Program-made: the position numbers and the translations under genes
In this document: piece after piece, positions 1 through 7,976 of the stretch
Layout: every line of letters begins with the position of its first letter
Position numbering within the stretch: the first letter of the stretch is position 1
Source of the DNA: JAFGKK01 sp964521085
GTDB taxonomy: Bacteria > Chloroflexota > Anaerolineae > Anaerolineales > RBG-16-64-43
Direction of reading: 5' to 3'
DNA: 64,000 nucleotides
NCBI GenBank assembly: GCA_964521085.1
Contig: CAZFPL010000017.1
Coordinates: 1 to 64,000, forward strand
Notes under the pieces: model-generated
Seen by the model: only the letters and a program-made list of their open reading frames with translations
Told to the model about the DNA's origin: nothing
Databases searched by the model: none

Positions 1-90
1 CGCGGCAAGCCGCGCGGTAGCACGGATCGCAACATCCAAGAACTGCGCAGCAAGCTGCGGGGTATTCAACATCCCGCGAAAGCGGGATAA
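1..90 (+). CDS. C-terminal end of an unidentified protein (partial at window edge)
   Basis: Frame 1 is open from the first base to a TAA at 88-90 and encodes 29 residues ending in ELRSKLRGIQHPAKAG. The piece is basic and too short to assign to a family. It is called because it is open to the edge and ends just before a change of strand. It could be chance, since 29 open codons are weak evidence. The hairpin at 71-88 overlaps its last codons. Confidence 0.35.
   Translation, partial: RGKPRGSTDRNIQELRSKLRGIQHPAKAG
71..88. repeat. GAAA-loop hairpin at the gene end
   Basis: ATCCCGC (71-77) and GCGGGAT (82-88) form a perfect 7-bp stem closed by a GAAA tetraloop. There is no T-run on the + side. 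It lies between converging genes and may act as an mRNA 3' end structure. Terminator function is not shown. Confidence 0.4.
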
Positions 91-160
91 ATTAAAAAGC
101 CTTTGTGTTCTTCAGAATTTTCTGCGTGTGCTTCGTGGATTCTATACGACCGGTAGAAAA

Positions 161-574
161 CTAATCCGCAAGGATTTTTACAATAACTTTCCGCTCGCGC
201 GGACCGTCGAATTCCGCAAGGAACACTCCCTGCCACGTTCCGAGGATAAGCCTGTTCTCTTCCACCAGCAGTAGTAATTGCACGCCCAGGAGGGAAGATT
301 TGACGTGCGCGGGTGAATTCCCTTCCGAATGACGGTGCGCGGGGTCGGGGGGTGCGGTTTGATGGACCAGCGTATGGAGGATATCCTCGGGTACGTCGGG
401 ATCCCAATTCTCGTTCAGCGTCAACGCGGCCGTCGTATGCGGGAGGAACACATAGCAAACGCCGTCTTTCACGCCGCTTTGTGCAACCGCCGATTGGATC
501 GAATCCGTAATGTCGAGGAACTGGTGGGCGGCGCTTGTGGATACGTGAAAACTCCGGATTGTCGAAGCGCCCAT
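161..574 (-). CDS. yjbQ: YjbQ/UPF0047 family protein
   Basis: A 137-residue protein matching the whole length of the UPF0047 (YjbQ) family. It shows the family's FLPHTTAALTLNEN block near residues 44-57, the HRHSEGNSPAH block (histidines likely at the active site) and the end block GTWQGVFLAEFDGPR. Homologues have been given a weak thiamine-phosphate synthase activity, but the cellular role is unsettled. The ATG at 574 lies 4 nt after the stop of the PEBP gene, so the two are probably cotranscribed. The family is certain; the function is not. Confidence 0.9.
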   Translation of the reverse strand: MGASTIRSFHVSTSAAHQFLDITDSIQSAVAQSGVKDGVCYVFLPHTTAALTLNENWDPDVPEDILHTLVHQTAPPDPAHRHSEGNSPAHVKSSLLGVQLLLLVEENRLILGTWQGVFLAEFDGPRERKVIVKILAD

Positions 575-578
575 TGAA

Positions 579-1040
579 TTATCGGTGGTACGTTCCCATC
601 AGCGAACCCGAATCGAGCAGGTGACTCTGCATCACCTGCTGCAATTGTGCGGCGGTGCAGCCCGCCGGCAGGTCCAGCACCTTATCCAACGCGAAAATTT
701 TGAAATAGTAGCGATGCGGTTTTCCGGGAGGAGGGCAGGGGCCGTAGTAGCCGTTGGTGCGGGCGTCGTTGACGCCCTGGCGGCCGATTCCTGGAACCTC
801 GGGCTTCACCGCAACGCCCTCGGGAAGGCGTCCTGCGCCCGGGGGGATGTTGAAAATCACCCAGTGAATGAAGGTGCCGGATGGGGCATCCGGATCCTCC
901 ACGATAAGGGCGTAACTTTGGACCGCCATGACGGATTTCGGCCAGGTCAGCTCGGGCGACAGGTTTTCACCGTCTCCGGCATACCGTTTGGGGATCACCG
1001 CCCCCTCGGAAAAGGCAGAAGAGGACAATGGAATAGGCAT
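579..1040 (-). CDS. YbhB/YbcL-type PEBP (Raf-kinase-inhibitor-like) protein
   Basis: A 153-residue phosphatidylethanolamine-binding-protein-like protein. Visible family motifs are YAGDGENLSPELTW, the ligand-pocket VEDPDAPSGTFIHWVIFNIP and the GYYGPCPPPGKPHRYYF block. No signal peptide is seen, so it is probably cytoplasmic. The ATG at 1040 is chosen because AGGAGGTG sits just upstream; the in-frame GTG at 1046 would overlap that ribosome-binding site. Bacterial members have no firmly established function. It leads a two-gene unit with yjbQ. Confidence 0.9.
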   Translation of the reverse strand: MPIPLSSSAFSEGAVIPKRYAGDGENLSPELTWPKSVMAVQSYALIVEDPDAPSGTFIHWVIFNIPPGAGRLPEGVAVKPEVPGIGRQGVNDARTNGYYGPCPPPGKPHRYYFKIFALDKVLDLPAGCTAAQLQQVMQSHLLDSGSLMGTYHR

Positions 1041-1148
1041 ATCCACCTCCTGAGCGGAACGATGAATATATTATAGGGGGAAACGAATGAGTCCGTGCTA
1101 AGAGGAATGTCCGCCGAAGAACCTTAAAAAGGGGAGGGTGGAACGGGT

Positions 1149-1505
1149 TTAATAAAGGAGACCCCAATCCGCTCCCGCATCCTCTTCCATCATCGATTGC
1201 TCCCAGGGTTCGTCGCCCATCTCGATGGTGGCCGGCAGCCCGATCACTTTTTCCGCTTTTTGCCTCGCATTTTCCATAAGCGCCGGGCCATAAGGACAGA
1301 ACGGAGTGGTCAAGATCATACGGATGGAGGCGTCTTTTTCCCGGATGACAACGTCGCGAACCATCCCGAGTTGGATGATACTCAACCCCAACTCCGGATC
1401 CATGACCTCCCCCAGGATTTTCCGCACCGCCTCCGCCTTCTCCGGGTGGGAACGGTCGGCCTGCCAAAGCGTCTTGGGCGGGGGGACGGCAGCCGGTTCA
1501 CTCAT
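1149..1505 (-). CDS. MIP18/DUF59 family metal-sulfur cluster assembly factor
   Basis: A 118-residue DUF59 (MIP18, SufT-like) protein: VMDPELGLSIIQLGMVRDV matches the family opening, and TPFCPYGPALMENA carries the conserved Cys-Pro. The family helps deliver or mature Fe-S clusters. The ATG at 1503-1505 overlaps the end of the upstream regulator gene (stop at 1498-1500), so the two are translationally coupled. A longer open frame to 1595 lies inside that regulator and is rejected. Divergent placement against the suf operon supports an Fe-S role. Confidence 0.85.
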   Translation of the reverse strand: MSEPAAVPPPKTLWQADRSHPEKAEAVRKILGEVMDPELGLSIIQLGMVRDVVIREKDASIRMILTTPFCPYGPALMENARQKAEKVIGLPATIEMGDEPWEQSMMEEDAGADWGLLY

Positions 1506-2148
1506 TGCGAAGACTCTTTTCTTCTCCAGCGATCGAATATGTGCACGAATCCGAGCCGGATCGGATGCAGGAAGTCCGCTCCACCGGCGTCCCAAGCGCC
1601 CGGGAGATCATCGACGCATCCAGCGCGCACACTTCCGGATGGGAAAGGCTGATCCGGGAATAGGGGCAGGCGAGTTCCGTCAGGCAATACCGGCCGGGGC
1701 CGGCGGATTCGACGCGCGCCACAAACCCTTCCTGGGTAAGCAATTGAACCAGCCGGTCCAACCGTTGTGGAAGCGGAAGGGAATCCAGTTCCTTCTTCCA
1801 GTCTCCCACCATGCTGGAGGCGACATCCAGAAGCAGATTATTAACCATTTCCGGAGAGAGGTGTTCTTTTAGTTGATCCAAAAGCAAGTTGGTGAATTGA
1901 TAATAGCGGGTGGAATTGCGATCCATCGCCATCGAGGTTAATTTGTAGATTTGGCGCGGACGGCCGACCCCGTGCCGTTCCTCCCGCACCTCAACCATAC
2001 CTTCCGCCTGCAATGTTGTCAGATGATGGCGGACGGCAATGGGCGTGATCTGAACCGCGCTGGCGAGTTCCAAGACAGTCAACTGTCCCTGATTGCGCAA
2101 AGCCTGGAAAATTTTTTCTTTAGTCGGCTCAAGCGAAGAAATAGCCAT
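1498..2148 (-). CDS. sufR: SufR-like Fe-S-sensing winged-helix repressor of the suf operon
   Basis: A 216-residue DNA-binding protein. The N-terminal ArsR/DeoR-type winged helix (EKIFQALRNQGQLTVLELA then ITPIAVRHHLTTLQAEGMV) is followed by a wing ending in GVGRPRQIYKL, as in SufR-type regulators. The C-terminal third has four Cys (in ACPYS, EVCAL, TSCIR and DSCTY), a plausible Fe-S ligand set. The ATG at 2148 is chosen over a TTG at 2187, because a good leftward promoter has its -10 at 2159-2164 and the TTG would lie upstream of transcription. The message is nearly leaderless. It probably represses both itself and sufC via the palindrome at 2179-2220. The role is inferred from position, fold and cysteines. 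Confidence 0.82.
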   Translation of the reverse strand: MAISSLEPTKEKIFQALRNQGQLTVLELASAVQITPIAVRHHLTTLQAEGMVEVREERHGVGRPRQIYKLTSMAMDRNSTRYYQFTNLLLDQLKEHLSPEMVNNLLLDVASSMVGDWKKELDSLPLPQRLDRLVQLLTQEGFVARVESAGPGRYCLTELACPYSRISLSHPEVCALDASMISRALGTPVERTSCIRSGSDSCTYSIAGEEKSLRNE

Positions 2149-2158
2149 ATTTTCAAGA

Positions 2159-2187
2159 ATTTTATCGGAATAATCAAAATTAGTCAA
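2159..2187 (-). promoter_or_regulatory. Leftward promoter of the sufR-like gene
   Basis: Reading leftward, TTGACT (2187-2182) is separated by 17 nt from TAAAAT (2164-2159). Transcription should start near 2152, only about 4 nt before the ATG at 2148. The -35 lies in the left arm of the palindromic operator. Confidence 0.7.
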
Positions 2188-2220
2188 TATATAATATAAT
2201 TATTATAAATATTGACTAAT
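2179..2220. promoter_or_regulatory. Palindromic operator between the divergent suf promoters
   Basis: ATTAGTCAATAT (2179-2190) and ATATTGACTAAT (2209-2220) are perfect 12-bp inverted arms around an AT-only 18-bp centre that is itself partly palindromic. Each arm contains the -35 (TTGACT) of one of the two divergent promoters, so a dimeric repressor bound here would block both. The adjacent SufR-like protein is the obvious candidate ligand. Confidence 0.75.
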
Positions 2221-2241
2221 ATTAGTTAAAAATGCTATACT
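2212..2241 (+). promoter_or_regulatory. Rightward sufC promoter
   Basis: TTGACT (2212-2217), an 18-nt spacer and TATACT (2236-2241). The -35 is inside the right operator arm. Predicted start is near 2248, giving a leader of about 17 nt before the sufC ATG at 2265. Confidence 0.72.
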
Positions 2242-2264
2242 CAATCGAATTTAATGAGGTTGGT

Positions 2265-3044
2265 ATGCCAAGCGTTCTGGAAATTCAGGATCTTCACGTG
2301 AATATTGGAGAGAAACCCCTGCTCAAGGGCGTCGATCTGATCGTCCGTCAGGGGGAGGTCCATGCTTTGATGGGACCGAATGGAACAGGCAAATCCACCC
2401 TGGCATACACGTTGATGGGTCATCCCGGATATTCCGTTACGCAGGGAAAGATCCTTCTCGACGGCGCTGATATTCTGGCGCTGCCCACGGAGGAGCGTGC
2501 CAGGCTGGGCCTGTTCCTTGCGTTTCAATACCCGGTGGCCATTCCGGGCGTCTCCGTCGCCAATTTTCTTCGAACCGCGATCAATGCCCGCCGCAGAGCG
2601 GTGGATCCGCAGGATAAGGGGATCGCCGTTCCGGAATTCCGAAAGATGTTGAAGTCAAAGCTGGAGATGCTGCAGATTCCGGTCGAGTTCGCCGGCCGCT
2701 ATCTCAACGAGGGATTTTCCGGCGGAGAGAAGAAACGCGTGGAAGTCCTGCAGCTGGCCGTCTTGCTGCCCAAGATCGCCATCCTGGACGAAACGGATTC
2801 CGGCCTGGATATCGACGCCCTGCGGATTGTCGCCGGCGGCGTGGATGCCATCTCCGGCCCCGATCTCGGCGTTTTGGTCATCACCCATTACCAGAGGATT
2901 CTGAACTATATCAAACCGCAATTCGTGCACGTGATGTTCGACGGGCGAATCGTTGAATCCGGAGGCGCGGATCTGGCCGTCCGGTTGGAGGAGCAGGGAT
3001 ACGACTGGGTGCGGGAGAAATACGCCAGCGCGGGGAAGGAATAG
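2265..3044 (+). CDS. sufC: Fe-S cluster assembly ATPase SufC
   Basis: A 259-residue ABC-type ATPase of the SufBC2D complex, which builds Fe-S clusters in the cytoplasm. Walker A is GPNGTGKST, the signature is FSGGEKKRVE and Walker B is IAILDETDSGLD. The late block VITHYQRILNYIKP is typical of SufC rather than transport ATPases. The start is the ATG at 2265 (MPSVLEIQDLHV), preceded by GAGGT at 2255-2259. An upstream ATG at 2232 overlaps the -10 and cannot be used. It is the first gene of sufCBD-orf-SU, and its TAG at 3042-3044 is followed directly by the sufB ATG. Confidence 0.97.
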   Translation: MPSVLEIQDLHVNIGEKPLLKGVDLIVRQGEVHALMGPNGTGKSTLAYTLMGHPGYSVTQGKILLDGADILALPTEERARLGLFLAFQYPVAIPGVSVANFLRTAINARRRAVDPQDKGIAVPEFRKMLKSKLEMLQIPVEFAGRYLNEGFSGGEKKRVEVLQLAVLLPKIAILDETDSGLDIDALRIVAGGVDAISGPDLGVLVITHYQRILNYIKPQFVHVMFDGRIVESGGADLAVRLEEQGYDWVREKYASAGKE

Positions 3045-3045
3045 T

Positions 3046-4455
3046 ATGCCGCCGAACGGGAAACCGCAGTGGGAAGGCCCCAGCGAGTATCCATACGGCT
3101 TCCGCGATCCGGAAGAGTACCTGTACCGGTCGCGCCCCGGGCTGCACCGCGAGATTGTCGACGAGATTTCCTCCCAGAAAGGCGAGCCGGATTGGATGCA
3201 CAAGCTTCGGTTGAAGGCCTTCGATCATTTTATTAAGCGGCCGATGCCAACATGGGGCGGAGACCTCTCGAGGCTGAATTTCGACGAGATAACCTTTTAC
3301 ATCCGGCCCAGCGAACGATCGCAGGTCTCCTGGGACGAGGTGCCGGATAACATCAAACGGACGTTCGACCGGCTTGGCATCCCGGAAGCCGAACGCAAAC
3401 TCCTGGCGGGCGTCGGCGCGCAGTACGAATCCGAGATGGTCTACCACAACATTCAGCAGGCACTTGAAAAACAAGGCGTCATCTTTCTCAGCAGCGACGA
3501 CGGGCTGAAGAAAAATCCCGAGATCTACAAAGAATTCTTCGGCACCGTCGTCCCTCACACCGACAACAAATTCGCGGCGCTTAACACCGCGTTCTGGTCG
3601 GGGGGATCCTTCGTATATGTCCCGCCCGGGGTGCACGTGGATCTGCCACTGCAGGCGTACTTCCGGTTGAACGCCCAGGGCGCGGGCCAGTTCGAACGCA
3701 CGTTGATCATCGTCGACGAAGGCGCGTCGGTGCATTATGTCGAGGGTTGCACGGCGCCCATCTACTCGAAGGATTCCCTCCACAGCGGCGTAATAGAAAT
3801 CATCGTCCGGCGCGGAGCGCGCATGCGCTACACAACCATCCAAAACTGGTCGACCAACGTCTACAACCTGGTGACCCAGCGCGCCCTGGTCGAGGAGGGT
3901 GCCGTGATGGAATGGGTGGATTCCAACCTCGGCAGCCGTCTGACCATGAAATATCCGGCCTGCATTCTGAAGGGCAAGGGGGCGCACGGCGAGATTCTCT
4001 CCATGGCATTCGCCGGAAAAGGCCAGCACCAGGATGCAGGCGGAAAAATGATCCACCTCGCGCCGGGCACCAGCAGCAAGATCACCTCCAAATCGATCAG
4101 TAAATCGGGGGGCCGCTCCTCCTACCGGGGGTTGGTGAAAGTCGTCAGCGGAGCGGTGCATGCAAAATCCAAAGTGGTATGCGACGCATTACTGCTCGAC
4201 CCGGACGCCCGGACCGACACCTATCCGACGATCCGCACGGAGGAAAGCAAAGTGGACATCGGACACGAAGCCACGGTCAGCAAGATCGGCCAGGAGCAGT
4301 TGTTCTATCTCCGCAGCCGCGGGCTTTCGGAAGAGGAAGCCGTCACCATGGTGGTCTCCGGCTTCATCGAGCCGCTGGTGAAGGAGCTTCCCATGGAGTA
4401 CGCCATCGAAATGAACCGGCTTGTGCAGTTGCAGATGACCGGATCGGTCGGGTAG
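3046..4455 (+). CDS. sufB: Fe-S cluster scaffold protein SufB
   Basis: A 469-residue SufB, the scaffold subunit of SufBC2D. It shows the SufB core (DNKFAALNTAFWSGGSFVYV, PGVHVDLPLQAYFR), the beta-helix region and the conserved CDALLL Cys near the C-terminus, followed by EQLFYLRSRGLSEEEA. The ATG at 3046 lies 1 nt after the sufC stop, with GGGGAAGGA upstream. The open frame extends back to 2953 inside sufC, but that part does not resemble SufB and is rejected. Confidence 0.97.
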   Translation: MPPNGKPQWEGPSEYPYGFRDPEEYLYRSRPGLHREIVDEISSQKGEPDWMHKLRLKAFDHFIKRPMPTWGGDLSRLNFDEITFYIRPSERSQVSWDEVPDNIKRTFDRLGIPEAERKLLAGVGAQYESEMVYHNIQQALEKQGVIFLSSDDGLKKNPEIYKEFFGTVVPHTDNKFAALNTAFWSGGSFVYVPPGVHVDLPLQAYFRLNAQGAGQFERTLIIVDEGASVHYVEGCTAPIYSKDSLHSGVIEIIVRRGARMRYTTIQNWSTNVYNLVTQRALVEEGAVMEWVDSNLGSRLTMKYPACILKGKGAHGEILSMAFAGKGQHQDAGGKMIHLAPGTSSKITSKSISKSGGRSSYRGLVKVVSGAVHAKSKVVCDALLLDPDARTDTYPTIRTEESKVDIGHEATVSKIGQEQLFYLRSRGLSEEEAVTMVVSGFIEPLVKELPMEYAIEMNRLVQLQMTGSVG

Positions 4456-4463
4456 GCGGCGGT

Positions 4464-5891
4464 ATGAGTCGAAAATCCGTTTCGGCCGGCGGGAAAGAAA
4501 CACAGGCAGCGGTGAAGCCTCCGGTGCTTACCGATATTCAAGTGGAAGCCATCGGACGGGAGACGGGGGAACCCGGCTGGATGGTGGACACGCGCCGGGC
4601 CGCATTCGACATTTACCGCCCGATGCAACTGCCGTCTTCGAGGAGCGAAGCCTGGCGCAACAGCGACCTGTTGCGATTTCCATTTTCCGATTTGAACCTG
4701 GAGGCACTGGCGGTTTCCGGGAAAACGAAACGGATGCCGGCAGCCTGGCTGAAGCCCGCGGCCGGCGTAAAAACCGGCGGACAATTGGCGCTGGAAGACC
4801 GGGCCGTCCACACCGCGAAGCTGGATGAGGATCTTGCCCGGTCGGGCGTGATCTTCATGCCGATCTCCCAGGCGGTGAGGGAGCATCCGGATCTCGTGCG
4901 CGGCCTGTTGGGAAGTATTGTTCCGGCGGCGGACGATATCTTCTCTGCGCTGGCGTCGACCATTTTTGACATTGGATTTCTCCTGCACGTGCCGAAAGGA
5001 GTCCGGATCGCGAAGCCGCTCCATTCGCTGCTCTGGTCTTCCGGGGAAGGCATGCGTGCCTGGCGGCTGCTGGTCAACGTCGAGGAAGGCGCGGAGGTCA
5101 GCCTGTTGCACGAATGCGCATCCCCCGCAAGGACGGAGGATGCGGCGCGGCTGGATATCATCGAATTGGTCGTCCACCGCGATGCAACACTCCGTTTCTT
5201 CATGACCCAGGCCTGGGGAGACAACATCGTCCGGATAGGGCATGAGAAGGCGGTCGTCCATCAAAACGGGCGGCTCACCTGGGGCTTTGCGCATGTCGGA
5301 GCGCGCTCCACAAAAACGTTTTCCACCCTGGATCTACGCGAACAAGGAGCTTCGGCGCAGTGGTCCGGTTTGCATTTTCTGGACGGCAACCAGCAAGCGG
5401 ATTTCTCCACGTTTCAGAATCACCTTGCGCCGAAAACCGGCTCCGATTTTCTGTGCAAAGGGGTGCTCTCGGGTTCCTCGCGTTCCTTTTCGAGGGGCAT
5501 GGTCCGGGTGGCGCCCAGCGCCGCCGGCGCGGATGGATACCAGGGAAATCGAATCCTGATGCTTTCCGATCAAGCGAAGGCGGAAGCGGTCCCGGGCCTG
5601 GAAATCCTCTCGGACGATGTGCGCTGTTCGCACGGCGTTTCGATCGGAGAGCTGGATCCGGAGGAGCTTTTCTACCTGCGCACGCGCGGAATCGCCGAAG
5701 AGGAAGCCCAAAACCTTCTGGTCAGGGGATTCCTCGAAACCGTGCTGGCGCGGATTCCGGAGGTGGAAATCCGGCAGCGGGTGCATCTTGCCGTGGAAGC
5801 GAAAATGAAGACAATGGAAGAGACGGGTATTCCGCACGAAGACACCGTCCGGAAGGATCCGGCGCCGGACACTCAGGGAGCGTGCTCATGA
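4464..5891 (+). CDS. sufD: Fe-S cluster assembly protein SufD
   Basis: A 475-residue SufD, partner of SufB and SufC. The C-terminal block CSHGVSIGELDPEELFYL has the conserved His used at the SufB-SufD interface. Also present are the SRSEAWRNSDL motif near the N-terminus and the HVPKGVRIAKPLH strand. The ATG at 4464 follows the sufB stop by 8 nt, with GGCGGCGG upstream. Its TGA overlaps the start of the next small gene (ATGA at 5888-5891), so translation is coupled. Confidence 0.95.
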   Translation: MSRKSVSAGGKETQAAVKPPVLTDIQVEAIGRETGEPGWMVDTRRAAFDIYRPMQLPSSRSEAWRNSDLLRFPFSDLNLEALAVSGKTKRMPAAWLKPAAGVKTGGQLALEDRAVHTAKLDEDLARSGVIFMPISQAVREHPDLVRGLLGSIVPAADDIFSALASTIFDIGFLLHVPKGVRIAKPLHSLLWSSGEGMRAWRLLVNVEEGAEVSLLHECASPARTEDAARLDIIELVVHRDATLRFFMTQAWGDNIVRIGHEKAVVHQNGRLTWGFAHVGARSTKTFSTLDLREQGASAQWSGLHFLDGNQQADFSTFQNHLAPKTGSDFLCKGVLSGSSRSFSRGMVRVAPSAAGADGYQGNRILMLSDQAKAEAVPGLEILSDDVRCSHGVSIGELDPEELFYLRTRGIAEEEAQNLLVRGFLETVLARIPEVEIRQRVHLAVEAKMKTMEETGIPHEDTVRKDPAPDTQGACS

Positions 5892-6235
5892 CATCATTAA
5901 CGGTTTCCATCGGGGATAGTGTGGAAGTATTTTGCGACCACAAACGAACCGGACGCAGGGTCCGCGATTGGGTGGAAGGGGTCGTCGTGCATGCCGACGA
6001 CCGGATGACGGCGATCCAATTCCGCAACGACGTTTACCTTACCGACGGTTGGATGGTTCCCGACCGCATCCTGTGGTTCAACAAAGGATCGGCCAAGATC
6101 CGCCTTGCCAAGAAAGGGCGCGGCGGCGCGCCGAAAAAGCCGAAGGCGGCGTCCCCCTCCCATAAAACAAAAGCCGCTCCGAAGAAACGCAAAGCGCCGG
6201 CCGGACAGCGGCGTCCAAAGCGGTCCGGGAAATAA
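5888..6235 (+). CDS. Small basic SH3-like protein inside the suf operon, function unknown
   Basis: A 115-residue protein whose ATG overlaps the sufD stop by 4 nt, so it is very likely a real operon member. Residues 1-68 alternate hydrophobic and polar residues with a GDSVEVFCDHKRTGRRVRDW start and VPDRILWF end, like a small SH3/KOW-type beta-barrel. Residues 70-115 are a Lys/Pro/Ala-rich tail (KKPKAASPSHKTKAAPKKRK). It has one Cys, so it is not an obvious cluster ligand. I do not recognise a family. Nucleic-acid or ribosome binding is possible from the fold and charge, but unproven. Confidence 0.75.
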   Translation: MTSLTVSIGDSVEVFCDHKRTGRRVRDWVEGVVVHADDRMTAIQFRNDVYLTDGWMVPDRILWFNKGSAKIRLAKKGRGGAPKKPKAASPSHKTKAAPKKRKAPAGQRRPKRSGK

Positions 6236-6328
6236 TCCACCGTACCCCGCAAACACGATGATCCAACCCGAATCGCCGTTCTGCGGACTGCTCACGGTGA
6301 ACGAGTTCGACGTTCTGATGAGTGAACT

Positions 6329-7579
6329 ATGACGACCGAGAAAACAGGTGTTGCCTATTCGCTGGATGTACAAAAGATCCGGTTGGATTTCCCGATCCTC
6401 AAACGGGAAATCCGGCCCGGCGTGCCGCTGGTGTATCTGGATTCGGCGGCTTCCTCCCAGAAACCCAACGTGGTTATCGATGCGATGGGGGAGTATTACC
6501 GGAACCATCATGCCAATATTCACCGGGCCGTCCACACGCTGGCCGAAGAGGCCACCAGCATGTACGAGGCGGCGCGAAAAAAGGTGGCCGATTGCATCGC
6601 AGCGCAACCGCAGGAGATCGTATTCACCCGGAACGCAACCGAGGCCATCAACCTGGTCGCGTATTCCTGGGGGCGTTCGAATCTCCACTCCGGCGATATG
6701 ATCCTGCTGACGGAAATGGAGCATCACAGCAATCTCGTGCCCTGGCAGATACTGGCCAAGGAGCGGGATTTGAAACTGGAGTTCGTGCCGTTGACCGGCA
6801 GCGGGGAATTGGATCTGGATGCATTCGAAAAATGGCTGGTCCGCGGGCCGAAACTGATTGCATTGACGCAAATGTCGAACGTGCTGGGCACGATCGTTCC
6901 CATCCCGGATATCGTCCGATCGGCGCATCGGGCGGGAGCCAAGGTGCTGGTCGATGCGGCGCAATCCGTCCCGCACTTAGCCGTCAACGCACGCGAGCTG
7001 GATGCGGATTTCCTGGCGTTCTCTGCGCACAAAATGTGCGGCCCGACCGGGATCGGCGCCCTGTACGGCAAACAGGAGATACTCCAAACCATGCCGCCCT
7101 TCCTGGGCGGAGGGGATATGATCCGCAAAGTCGATTGGCGGTCGTTCGAGCCGAATGATCTGCCGTATACCTTCGAAGCGGGCACACCGGCCATCGCCGA
7201 AGCCGTGGGATGGGGGGCGGCCGTCGATTATCTGCAAGCGATCGGCTTCCCGGCCATCCACCGGCACGAACAAGCAGTGGTCGGTTATGCCATGGACCGC
7301 CTGCGGGAAATCCCGGGCGTGACGGTCCTCGGACCGGAAGCCTCAAAGCGGGGCGGGGTGGTGTCTTTTACGATGGAGGGAATCCATCCGCACGATATCG
7401 CCCAGATCCTGGATTCGTTCGGAGTCGCCGTCCGCGCCGGGCATCATTGCACGATGCCGTTGCATAAAAAACTCGGCCTTTCCGCGACCACTCGGGCATC
7501 GTTTTACTTGTATACACTATTCGACGAGGTGGACGCATTGGTATCCGGATTGCACAAGGTTCGCACCCTGTTCGCCTGA
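6329..7579 (+). CDS. sufS: Cysteine desulfurase SufS
   Basis: A 416-residue class V aminotransferase-fold, PLP-dependent enzyme that removes sulfur from L-cysteine for Fe-S assembly. The PLP lysine is in FSAHKMCGPTGIGALYG, and the catalytic Cys is in RAGHHCTMPLHKKLG, which is the group II (SufS) form. DAAQSVPH carries the cofactor Asp. Length is normal. A 93-nt gap follows the small SH3-like gene; sufU starts 7 nt after the stop, so SufS probably hands its sulfur to SufU. Confidence 0.96.
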   Translation: MTTEKTGVAYSLDVQKIRLDFPILKREIRPGVPLVYLDSAASSQKPNVVIDAMGEYYRNHHANIHRAVHTLAEEATSMYEAARKKVADCIAAQPQEIVFTRNATEAINLVAYSWGRSNLHSGDMILLTEMEHHSNLVPWQILAKERDLKLEFVPLTGSGELDLDAFEKWLVRGPKLIALTQMSNVLGTIVPIPDIVRSAHRAGAKVLVDAAQSVPHLAVNARELDADFLAFSAHKMCGPTGIGALYGKQEILQTMPPFLGGGDMIRKVDWRSFEPNDLPYTFEAGTPAIAEAVGWGAAVDYLQAIGFPAIHRHEQAVVGYAMDRLREIPGVTVLGPEASKRGGVVSFTMEGIHPHDIAQILDSFGVAVRAGHHCTMPLHKKLGLSATTRASFYLYTLFDEVDALVSGLHKVRTLFA

Positions 7580-7586
7580 GGCCGCC

Positions 7587-7976
7587 GTGGACGATCTTTA
7601 TCGACAGCAAATCATCGACCGATACAAGCATCCGCTCAAACGCGGCGTGCTCGATCCGCATGATCTCTCCTTCGAGGATGAAAATCCATTGTGCGGGGAC
7701 AAGTTGAGAATCGATCTGCGCGTGGATGCGGCAGGGAAAATCACCCAGGCGGCGTTTTCGGGAGACGGCTGCGCCATCTCGCAGGCGTCGGCGGACCTGC
7801 TGACCGAATACATCGAAGGGAAAACACTCGCCGAAGCCCGCGCGCTTACCAAAGAGGACATCCTCGAGATGCTGGGGATAGAACTCAGCCCGATCCGGTT
7901 GAAATGCGCGTTGCTCTCGCTGAAGGTGCTTAAAGCCGGAGCGTACGGATTTCCGGGGGCGAAGGACGAGGAGTAA
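7587..7976 (+). CDS. sufU: SufU-type zinc-dependent sulfurtransferase
   Basis: A 129-residue NifU/IscU-fold protein of the SufU group. The three Cys are in NPLCGDK, GDGCAISQAS and RLKCALLSLK, with the Asp after the first Cys. SufU proteins take persulfide sulfur from SufS by zinc-ligand exchange and pass it to SufBCD. The start is a GTG at 7587, 7 nt after sufS, giving MDDLYRQQIIDRYKHP, the normal SufU opening. It is the last gene of the operon; no clear terminator follows, only hairpin repeats. Confidence 0.94.
   Translation: MDDLYRQQIIDRYKHPLKRGVLDPHDLSFEDENPLCGDKLRIDLRVDAAGKITQAAFSGDGCAISQASADLLTEYIEGKTLAEARALTKEDILEMLGIELSPIRLKCALLSLKVLKAGAYGFPGAKDEE

Noticed and set aside
66..577. Several frames of 65-130 codons overlapping yjbQ on both strands
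   Set aside because: They are other-frame readings of a clear family member.
2955..4161. A 416-codon frame antisense to sufB
   Set aside because: sufB is certain by motifs; the antisense frame is only open because of high GC and codon bias.
5897..6976. A 359-codon frame antisense to the SH3-like gene and sufS
   Set aside because: No family features, and sufS on the other strand is certain.
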